A stretch of 10,000 bases of DNA from Methanospirillum hungatei. Lineage in GTDB: Archaea; Halobacteriota; Methanomicrobia; Methanomicrobiales; Methanospirillaceae. The stretch is taken from the NCBI RefSeq assembly GCF_020216685.1, contig NZ_JAIWNS010000070.1, positions 1 to 10,000 of the forward strand, in the 5' to 3' direction. Below, piece after piece: positions 1-4,451 of this stretch. Each line of letters opens with the position of its first letter. Within the stretch, counting starts at the first letter, position 1. The position numbers and the translations under genes are program-made. Under the pieces are notes generated by a model. The model worked only from the letters and a program-made list of their open reading frames with translations, had not been told where the DNA came from and did no database searches.

Positions 1-13
1 GGTGGTGATCTAA
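1..13 (+). repeat. Left terminal inverted repeat of the IS1-family element
   Basis: GGTGGTGATCTAA at 1-13 is the exact reverse complement of 1203-1215. The transposase would bind and cut here. The true tip could lie one or more bases left of the window. Confidence 0.8.
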
Positions 14-35
14 ATATATTGAAAACTAAATTAAA

Positions 36-48
36 TTTATAATATAAT
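36..48 (+). promoter_or_regulatory. TATA-like promoter of the IS1 transposase
   Basis: The AT tract TTTATAATATAAT is centred about 23 bp before the ATG at 65. No Shine-Dalgarno sequence precedes that ATG. This spacing fits an archaeal TATA box driving a leaderless or nearly leaderless transcript. It is a position-based inference only. Confidence 0.45.
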
Positions 49-64
49 ACCACGTAAATAGATT

Positions 65-448
65 ATGCGTTCGAATTCCACATATAAAACGGATGATCTC
101 TCAATTTTTTGTTGCCAGAATCCAGATTGTCCTGACTTTGGTAAACGGGGTCTAAATAATCTTACTGTCTGTGGAATATATGGTGCTTATGATTATCGAT
201 TAATACGGTGTAGAACATGTAAAAGTAGGTTTTCTGAACGTAAAGGAAGTGTCCTATATAATTCAAAAATCGATTCAGAAATTGCAGTTTCTGTTTTGGA
301 GCATTTGGCCGAGGGATGTGGAATCCGAAAAACGAGTCGATTGACTAATGCAAGTCTTGGTACTGTTGCTAGACTCTCGAAAATGTCAGGAGAACATGCA
401 AAAAAAGCACATGATGTACTCGTTCCTTTTTCCCCCTCTGACAAATGA
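65..448 (+). CDS. IS1-family transposase, N-terminal DNA-binding part (InsA-like)
   Basis: This 127-residue frame encodes the DNA-binding half of an IS1 transposase. It has a zinc-ribbon pattern (C17, C22, C49 and C52, the last pair in RCRTC) followed by the IS1-typical stretch KSRFSERKGS, then a helix-turn-helix-like segment at about residues 78-108. The conserved HD.LV stretch (residues 116-120) that leads into the catalytic domain is still in this frame. The frame then ends SPSDK-stop instead of continuing. The catalytic half lies in the +1 frame (348-1181). A full product needs one base skipped at about 434-437 (CCC-T), which would give roughly 371 residues from 65 to 1181. No ribosome binding site is visible, so translation may be leaderless. 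It could be a naturally recoded gene or a recent frameshift pseudogene. Confidence 0.8.
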   Translation: MRSNSTYKTDDLSIFCCQNPDCPDFGKRGLNNLTVCGIYGAYDYRLIRCRTCKSRFSERKGSVLYNSKIDSEIAVSVLEHLAEGCGIRKTSRLTNASLGTVARLSKMSGEHAKKAHDVLVPFSPSDK

Positions 449-1181
449 AGTTCAATGCGATGAAAAATGGTCATTCGTTGGCAAGAAAGAGAAGAATTGC
501 GATTCCGAAGATCCAATGGATGAAGATTATGGAGACATCTGGGATTTCACTGCATTAGATCCCGAATCTCGTCTTATCCTATATGTGCTCACAGGAAAAC
601 GAACTTCTGAAAATATCCATAAAATAGTCAGAGAAATCAAAAAAAGAACACAAGGGAGAATGCTGCGCCTAATTACAACTGACAAATATATGCCTTACAA
701 AGAGGCAATTCTAGTAGAATATGGTGAAGTCATCCATCCAGAACACACAGGGAGGCGAGGTAGGCCAAGGAAACCTTATCGGATTCCAAAAAGAGGATTG
801 AACTATGCGATGGTAAAAAAACACCTTAAGAGAGGACGGATTGTAAAAGTTGATACTGAAATTGTATTTGGAACTAAAACAGATGTGGAGGCTGCTCTAA
901 GGCAATCTAAAGCAAGCAAAAAAATTAATACGTCATTTATTGAGCGCCAAAATGGAACTGATAGAAATCGGAATTCTAGAAAAGTCAGAAAAACACTTTG
1001 TTTCTCTAAAGAACGAGAAGAACATGATTCGATGACATATTTTTCATTGTATAGCTACAACTTTTGTTGGCCTATTCGGACACTTCGAATTCAAGATAAC
1101 TGGGGTGAAGTATCTTCACAGAGAACACCTGCTATGGCAGCTGGTCTAACTGATCATGTATGGTCGATGAGAATGGGTTAG
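348..1181 (+). CDS. IS1-family transposase, catalytic DDE part (InsB-like), +1 frame
   Basis: This frame carries the catalytic half of the IS1 transposase, which cuts and rejoins the element's ends. The catalytic triad is present: D at 459-461 in QCDEKWSFVG, D at 681-683 in ITTDKYMPY, and E at 942-944 in FIERQNGTDR, followed by the conserved basic region. The first roughly 30 residues from the ATG at 348 are the out-of-frame reading of the upstream domain and do not look like protein. Genuine homology starts near LTNEVQ (about 438), so the ATG at 348 is unlikely to be a real start. The domain is intact to its stop at 1179-1181, 34 bp before the right inverted end. A functional enzyme requires fusion with the upstream frame by a +1 shift, or the element is inactive by a one-base insertion. 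Confidence 0.75.
   Translation: MQVLVLLLDSRKCQENMQKKHMMYSFLFPPLTNEVQCDEKWSFVGKKEKNCDSEDPMDEDYGDIWDFTALDPESRLILYVLTGKRTSENIHKIVREIKKRTQGRMLRLITTDKYMPYKEAILVEYGEVIHPEHTGRRGRPRKPYRIPKRGLNYAMVKKHLKRGRIVKVDTEIVFGTKTDVEAALRQSKASKKINTSFIERQNGTDRNRNSRKVRKTLCFSKEREEHDSMTYFSLYSYNFCWPIRTLRIQDNWGEVSSQRTPAMAAGLTDHVWSMRMG
427..437 (+). other. Candidate +1 frameshift site in the transposase (T5C5T)
   Basis: The tract TTTTTCCCCCT sits exactly where the upstream frame (…V-P-F-S-P) must join the downstream frame (L-T-N-E-V-Q). Skipping the single T at 437 after the CCC codon 434-436 gives a continuous transposase. Known IS1 elements use a -1 shift on an A-rich site; here the needed direction is +1. An A7 run at 400-406 also exists, but moving there would lose the HD.LV residues that suit the family. 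It is either a recoding site or a one-base indel in a homopolymer. Confidence 0.5.
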
Positions 1182-1202
1182 CTTTCCAGTTGTACAATGT
1201 TC

Positions 1203-1215
1203 TTAGATCACCACC
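1203..1215 (-). repeat. Right terminal inverted repeat of the IS1-family element
   Basis: TTAGATCACCACC at 1203-1215, 22 bp after the transposase stop codon, matches the left end perfectly when reverse-complemented. It marks the right boundary of the element. Confidence 0.85.
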
Positions 1216-1232
1216 GAACATTCAGCAAATTT

Positions 1233-1241
1233 AAAAAAAAA
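1233..1241 (-). terminator. Oligo-T terminator of the cysteine-rich gene
   Basis: Read on the minus strand, a run of nine T begins about 5 nt after the stop codon at 1246-1248 and is flanked by more A/T. Archaeal transcription commonly ends on such T tracts without a hairpin. It lies between the insertion sequence and the gene, so it also insulates the gene from the element. Confidence 0.55.
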
Positions 1242-1245
1242 TTTA

Positions 1246-1818
1246 TTAATACGCACACTCTACTTTGCCTTCAAGGACCTTTCCCTTGCAGCAGGATTCG
1301 GTCTTCGGGTTATAGCAGGTATCTCCACACTTGGTGTATCCCTTCCCATCATACACCTCTCCAAGACAACAGCTCTGGTTGTTCTTATTGTAACAGGTAT
1401 CACCACACTTCTGCCATCCGGTCCCCGGGTAAATCTGGTTATTACAACAGGTTTCATTGGTCAGATCATAACATTTCCCGCCACAGATTCCCCACAAAAG
1501 TCCGTCTTTCGGTTCTCCCTGGCAGCATGACTGGGTGATCGGATTATAAAATGAATCGCCACAGGTTGGAAGGCATCTGGTCCCGTTCACAGGCTTTCCA
1601 TTACAGCAGACCTGTTTTTCAATATTATAGCAAACGTCCTTGCAGACTCCCCAATGAAGCCCGTCATATACCTGACCCTTGCAGCACGACTGCTTGCTTG
1701 GATCATAACAACTGTCACCGCAGGGGATACAACTCTGATTTGCAGCGATGACAGAAACGGATAAGACAATTGTGACAAAAAGGACCGCTCCTGCGATCCA
1801 CATATGGAACCGATTCAT
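1246..1818 (-). CDS. Secreted cysteine-rich protein with six galaxin-like repeats
   Basis: The product is 190 residues. It opens with a signal peptide or membrane anchor: a short basic N-terminus, a hydrophobic core at about residues 7-24, and possible cleavage near AA25-26. The rest is six repeats with first cysteines at residues 33, 59, 86, 112, 138 and 164, spaced 26, 27, 26, 26 and 26. The repeat pattern is CGxxCYxxxxxxCCxG, then a loop usually containing DG. This resembles the galaxin repeat known from coral skeletal matrix proteins; function in archaea is unknown to me. The protein has 26 cysteines, an even number, which suggests dense disulfide bonding outside the membrane. Repeat 3 has F90 instead of its second cysteine, but an extra C82 sits nearby. 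The ATG at 1816-1818 was chosen because it gives a complete signal peptide; a GGTGAT lies about 12 nt upstream, rather far. A T-run follows the stop. Confidence 0.8.
   Translation of the reverse strand: MNRFHMWIAGAVLFVTIVLSVSVIAANQSCIPCGDSCYDPSKQSCCKGQVYDGLHWGVCKDVCYNIEKQVCCNGKPVNGTRCLPTCGDSFYNPITQSCCQGEPKDGLLWGICGGKCYDLTNETCCNNQIYPGTGWQKCGDTCYNKNNQSCCLGEVYDGKGYTKCGDTCYNPKTESCCKGKVLEGKVECAY
1255..1722 (-). repeat. Six tandem repeats of about 78 bp encoding CGxxCY…CC modules
   Basis: On the minus strand six in-frame units of about 26 codons run from 1722 down to 1255. They share the cysteine spacing C-x3-C-x7-CC. The cysteine framework is nearly invariant while the loops vary, so these are old protein repeats rather than a recent DNA duplication. 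Unit 3 lacks the second cysteine (Phe codon, TTT) and unit 2 has a slightly longer tail. Confidence 0.8.
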
Positions 1819-1880
1819 ACATGAAGGTACATCACCACCAGCTCAAGAAGTTTCTTTATCAGGCCTGGTGATTTCAGGAT

Positions 1881-1904
1881 CTATATAGTCAGTCAGACTC
1901 TGAC
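1881..1904. promoter_or_regulatory. Divergent promoter region with palindromic TATA-like box and dyad
   Basis: The 126-bp gap between the divergent genes starting at 1818 and 1945 contains CTATATAG (1881-1888), a perfect palindrome and TATA-like. It lies about 60 bp from both start codons, so it could serve either direction. Just right of it is a dyad, GTCAG-ACT-CTGAC (1892-1904), a possible operator. The plus-strand gene at 1945 has no clear ribosome binding site. Confidence 0.35.
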
Positions 1905-1944
1905 ATCCATTCATACCCCTTGACGTACATAATACTCTGTATCT

Positions 1945-2412
1945 ATGCCTGAAGAACCAACACAGCGAGTTGCCGTTCTGGTGATGGGCTGTCCAAAGGT
2001 CCCGGTACAGACCAGTCTTGTACTCTATCTTTCAAACCGGATGAAAAAGGCAGGGATCAGGACCATCATTGCCGGAACCCCGTCAGCCAGGCAGCTGATA
2101 CGGGTTGCAGACCCGGACGGCCATTACACCATGGAGATGAAAGACCTGGATGCAACCATTGCAGCTCTTGCAAAGGGCGATCTCACCGTCACAGAGAGTT
2201 ATGTCTTTGTTCATAATGACGCAGGGGTAAGCTATGCCGCGACATTAGAGTCCCTGACGAACCGACCGGTGACGGCGATAATATTTGGTGAAGAAGCAGA
2301 GCAGATCGCTCAGGAAATTACCTTTCCCTGCACCGTCATTGCCGAGCCTGCAACACACAACCCGATGTCACTTAAAAACAGACTTGAGGAGGCTGCCCCA
2401 TGGGATGCTTAG
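1945..2412 (+). CDS. DUF1890-family protein, methanogen-associated, function unknown
   Basis: This 155-residue soluble protein looks like an alpha/beta fold. A beta-strand leads into the motif VMGCPKVPVQT (residues 13-23, with C16), then an amphipathic helix and a second strand (TIIAG, 40-44). A HNDAG segment (90-94) lies mid-protein, and AIIFG (111-115) looks like a further strand. There is no signal peptide or membrane segment. I recognise it as the DUF1890 family of methanogens from overall pattern, and no biochemical role is known to me. It is first in a plus-strand set with the DUF1894-like gene, whose start overlaps its end by 13 bp, and with arfC. That arrangement implies co-expression and possibly a shared role in methanogen cofactor metabolism or methanogenesis. 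The ATG at 1945 has no obvious Shine-Dalgarno sequence; it suits the family's usual length. Confidence 0.7.
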   Translation: MPEEPTQRVAVLVMGCPKVPVQTSLVLYLSNRMKKAGIRTIIAGTPSARQLIRVADPDGHYTMEMKDLDATIAALAKGDLTVTESYVFVHNDAGVSYAATLESLTNRPVTAIIFGEEAEQIAQEITFPCTVIAEPATHNPMSLKNRLEEAAPWDA

Positions 2413-2672
2413 AATCTCTGCCATATGAAGTACTGATGTCGAAAATTTCATTTAAAGAAGCCAGGGAATTTCTCTCCAGGTACCCTGAGAAATATGACGT
2501 GGCACCTGGATACCGCATGTTTGATCTTAATATCATCGGTGTCCCTCCTATCAGAGTCGCGGTCGACGGTGATGCACTTATCTTCCCTTATACAAAGCCA
2601 TGTCATGGAACCTTCCTCATAAAGGTTCAGAATGCAACCGATGAGATCGCCCGGCTACGGGGACGTGCCTAG
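2400..2672 (+). CDS. DUF1894-family protein, methanogen-associated, function unknown
   Basis: This small soluble protein of 90 residues has the signature IIGVPPIRVAVDGDALIFPY (residues 45-64) followed at once by TKPCHGTF (65-72), which I recognise as DUF1894, a short alpha/beta family of methanogens described as linked to methanogenesis. C69 and the preceding TKP are the most striking conserved-looking residues. The start at 2400 is supported by GGAGG at about 2387-2391, some 8 nt upstream, and by MGCLESLPYEVL fitting the usual N-terminus; an internal ATG at residue 13 is less likely. It overlaps the DUF1890 gene by 13 bp and is followed by arfC after a 9-bp gap, so the three genes are almost certainly one transcript. 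No catalytic role can be assigned from the sequence. Confidence 0.7.
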   Translation: MGCLESLPYEVLMSKISFKEAREFLSRYPEKYDVAPGYRMFDLNIIGVPPIRVAVDGDALIFPYTKPCHGTFLIKVQNATDEIARLRGRA

Positions 2673-2681
2673 GAAGATTTC

Positions 2682-3359
2682 ATGCGCCCATATGTGATCG
2701 TCAATGTGGCCGTCAGTGCAGACGGGAAGCTCTCCACCAGGGAACGCAGGCAGGTGAAGATATCTGGAAAAGAGGATTTTGACCGGGTGGATGAGATGAA
2801 AGCCGGCTGTGATGCGATAATGGTCGGGATTGGAACCGTCCTTGCCGATGATCCGTCACTGACCGTCAAGTCAGCCGACCGTATTGCTGAACGGATCAGA
2901 AATGGAAAACCAGAGCACCCGGTTCGGATCGTCATCGACAGCCAGGCACGGACACCGCCGGATGCGAAAATCCTGCACAAAGGTCCCGGCCTTCGGATCA
3001 TTGCCGTGTCACTCGCAGCACCGGAAGAGAATATTTCTGCCCTCAAAAACCATGCAGAAATCATTCAGGCAGGAGAAGATACCGTTGATTTACCCGTTCT
3101 TCTCAGAAAACTCGCAGAAAAGGGCATACAGCGGCTGATGGTAGAAGGGGGAGGGACGCTCATCTGGGGAATGATGTCTGCAGGTCTTGTTGATGAACTG
3201 ACAATGTTTGTCGGGAACATTATTATTGGCGGAAAGGATGCCCCAACCCTTGCCGATGGGACAGGATATGTATTAGAATCAGATTTTCCGGTTCTTGAAC
3301 GGATGGATGTGATCCCTATGGAAGAAGGGGTATTGATCCACTGGAAAGTTAAAAAATAG
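2682..3359 (+). CDS. arfC: 2,5-diamino-6-(ribosylamino)-4(3H)-pyrimidinone 5'-phosphate reductase
   Basis: The enzyme reduces the ribosyl side chain of the diaminopyrimidinone phosphate to the ribityl form with NAD(P)H. In archaea this is an early step of riboflavin synthesis, and it also feeds the deazaflavin of coenzyme F420. The 225-residue protein is a stand-alone RibD C-terminal (dihydrofolate-reductase-like) domain of normal length for the archaeal enzyme. Visible motifs are NVAVSADGKL (8-17), a substrate loop MVGIGTVLADDPSLTV (47-62), VIDSQARTP (84-92), the nucleotide-binding VEGGGTL (154-160), and DEL…IIGG (171-184). No deaminase domain is attached, as usual in archaea. An AGGAA about 6 nt upstream supports the ATG. 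It is the third gene of the DUF1890-DUF1894-arfC run, so its expression is probably shared with those two. Confidence 0.88.
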   Translation: MRPYVIVNVAVSADGKLSTRERRQVKISGKEDFDRVDEMKAGCDAIMVGIGTVLADDPSLTVKSADRIAERIRNGKPEHPVRIVIDSQARTPPDAKILHKGPGLRIIAVSLAAPEENISALKNHAEIIQAGEDTVDLPVLLRKLAEKGIQRLMVEGGGTLIWGMMSAGLVDELTMFVGNIIIGGKDAPTLADGTGYVLESDFPVLERMDVIPMEEGVLIHWKVKK

Positions 3360-3371
3360 TGGAGGAAATGC

Positions 3372-3443
3372 ATGAAAGAAGAGACTACATCGCATTCATT
3401 ATACAAGCGAACGGTAATGCTGTGCAAATGCGATACCTTATAA
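3372..3443 (+). CDS. Possible 23-residue small ORF with strong ribosome binding site
   Basis: Immediately after arfC, GGAGG at 3361-3365 stands 6 nt before an ATG that opens a 23-codon frame ending in TAA at 3441-3443. The peptide starts MKEETTSHSLYKR and ends LCKCDTL, with a CKC pair that could bind metal. An overlapping ATG at 3368 opens a 29-codon frame in another register, but it is only 2 nt from the GGAGG. The site is the best reason to believe translation here; there is no homology evidence. It could equally be a remnant or part of the regulator's leader. Confidence 0.3.
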   Translation: MKEETTSHSLYKRTVMLCKCDTL

Positions 3444-3469
3444 CATCTGAGATGTGACGTTCACGAGGT
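3438..3469 (+). promoter_or_regulatory. TATA-like box and ribosome binding site of the response regulator
   Basis: TTATAA at 3438-3443 lies about 33 bp before the GTG start at 3474, and GAGGT at 3465-3469 provides a ribosome binding site 4 nt before it. The TATA spacing would leave a very short leader. The binding site is the feature that decides the GTG start. Confidence 0.4.
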
Positions 3470-3473
3470 TGTA

Positions 3474-3842
3474 GTGTCTGATCAAACGATCTTTATCGTC
3501 GAAGATAACCCGGTTATTGCAGATCTCATCTCATGGCGTCTGACTGAGATGGGATACCAGGTTGCGGGAACTGCCGAAGATAGTACGCAGGCTCTCACTA
3601 GGATCGGTGAGATTCATCCCGCTCTTGTCCTGATGGATATCAATCTTCCCGGTGAGATGGATGGAATTGATGCCGCAACCGAGATCATAGAGAAATTCAA
3701 AATCCCCATTGTATATATCAGCTCCATACTTGATGCAGACATTATGGAACGTGCGAAAAAAACAAAACCCAGAGGGTATATTGTAAAACCCTTTACCGAT
3801 AACCAGCTTCGTGCCACCATAGAGATGGCATTACAGGGATGA
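3474..3842 (+). CDS. Single-domain response regulator (CheY-like receiver)
   Basis: This 122-residue cytoplasmic protein is one receiver domain with no output domain. The phosphorylation site is complete: acidic pair E10-D11, acceptor D55 in LMDINLPG, S83 at the Ser/Thr switch position, and K105 in YIVKPF. It probably takes a phosphate from a sensor histidine kinase and signals by protein contact, as many archaeal stand-alone receivers do. The end pattern AKKTKPRGYIVKPF…L…IEMAL is typical of receivers paired with PAS-containing kinases in methanogens. No kinase gene is in the window, so it is an orphan here. Translation starts at GTG (3474), chosen because GAGGT lies 4 nt upstream and the frame begins right before the first beta-strand (TIFIVED). 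It ends 3 bp from the convergent hisH stop. Confidence 0.88.
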   Translation: MSDQTIFIVEDNPVIADLISWRLTEMGYQVAGTAEDSTQALTRIGEIHPALVLMDINLPGEMDGIDAATEIIEKFKIPIVYISSILDADIMERAKKTKPRGYIVKPFTDNQLRATIEMALQG

Positions 3843-3845
3843 GGG

Positions 3846-4451
3846 TCATACCATCCCGATAAAATTGCGAAGTATTGCAAGGCCGCATTCCCCGCTCTTT
3901 TCCGGATGAAACTGAACTCCGACTGCTGTCCCGTTTCGTATTGATGAAGCAAATGTATTGATGTAATCGGTTGATGTGATGCAATATTCAGCCGGAGTAT
4001 CTGCCCAGTAGGAATGGACAAAATATACATACGACTGATTGGGAATCCCCTCAAAAAGAGGATCATCCGGCTTTTGAATGGTTATCTGGTTCCATCCCAT
4101 GTGAGGGATCTTATATCCGGGCGTGTCAGAAAAACGGCGTACAGTGCCGGGGATAAGGCCAAGACCCTGGTGAAGTCCGTGTTCTTCAGAGAACTCCATC
4201 ATCATCTGCATACCAAGGCAGATCCCAAGGATAGGAACATGGCCTTCGGATTCAATTAAGGCCTGTGACAGGTCTGCAAGCTGGGTCATCCCTTCATGAA
4301 AGGCGCCGACGCCGGGGAGGATAATCCCATCCGCTGCCCGGATCTCATCAAGGTTATGAGAGATCAGAACCTCTGCTCCGGCCTTTTGAACCGCCTTGCT
4401 GACACTGCGCATATTTCCAAGACCATAATCGACGATAACAATGGAACTCAT
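3846..4451 (-). CDS. hisH: Imidazole glycerol phosphate synthase glutaminase subunit
   Basis: HisH is the class I glutamine amidotransferase half of imidazole-glycerol-phosphate synthase. It hydrolyses glutamine and passes ammonia to HisF in the fifth step of histidine synthesis. The 201-residue length is standard. The catalytic triad is visible: nucleophile C78 in GICLGMQ, and H182 and E184 in QFHPEKS. The N-terminal IVDYGLGN (6-13) and LPGVGAF (45-51) are typical of HisH rather than of other amidotransferases. HisF is not in the window. The start codon overlaps the stop of the upstream PP-loop gene by 4 bp (ATGA, 4448-4451), so the two are translationally coupled. Its stop is 3 bp from the convergent response-regulator stop, leaving no room for a separate terminator. 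Confidence 0.93.
   Translation of the reverse strand: MSSIVIVDYGLGNMRSVSKAVQKAGAEVLISHNLDEIRAADGIILPGVGAFHEGMTQLADLSQALIESEGHVPILGICLGMQMMMEFSEEHGLHQGLGLIPGTVRRFSDTPGYKIPHMGWNQITIQKPDDPLFEGIPNQSYVYFVHSYWADTPAEYCITSTDYINTFASSIRNGTAVGVQFHPEKSGECGLAILRNFIGMV

Larger units (their letters stand above)
1..1215 (+). mobile_element. IS1-family insertion sequence, about 1.2 kb
   Basis: The element is bounded by a 13-bp perfect inverted repeat: GGTGGTGATCTAA at 1-13 and its reverse complement at 1203-1215. A weaker match continues inward and includes a shared ATTG. The GGTG-type tip and the InsA/InsB-like coding content place it in the IS1 family. It is longer than the classical 768-bp IS1 because its transposase would be about 371 residues. 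It is visibly AT-rich compared with the flanking genes, as expected for a transferred element. The left end coincides with position 1, so the left flank and any 8-9 bp target duplication cannot be seen; the base after the right end begins the sequence gaacattc. The exact left boundary is therefore inferred from the inverted repeat alone. Confidence 0.85.

Noticed and set aside
400..406. A7 run as the transposase frameshift site
   Set aside because: Shifting there would replace the HD.LV segment that fits IS1 transposases, and the required direction is +1, not the -1 used by A-rich IS1 sites.
348..437. ATG at 348 as an independent start of the catalytic transposase half
   Set aside because: The residues before LTNEVQ are the out-of-frame reading of the upstream domain, with no ribosome binding site; they do not resemble IS1 protein.
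1255..1722. Repeat array as a CRISPR or DNA satellite
   Set aside because: The periodicity is in codons (about 78 bp) with conserved cysteines and diverged DNA, with no identical repeats or spacers.
1831..1839. ATCACCACC resembling the end of the insertion sequence, as a second element end
   Set aside because: Only nine bases match, with no further similarity. On the minus strand it is more simply a GGTGAT-type ribosome binding site of the cysteine-rich gene.
2669..3427. Minus-strand open frames opposite arfC (2669-3064 and 3065-3427)
   Set aside because: They are antisense to a well-supported enzyme gene and show no recognisable motifs.
3368..3457. 29-codon frame from the ATG at 3368
   Set aside because: The ATG is only 2 nt from GGAGG, too close for normal initiation; the alternative at 3372 is better placed. 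Neither has homology support.
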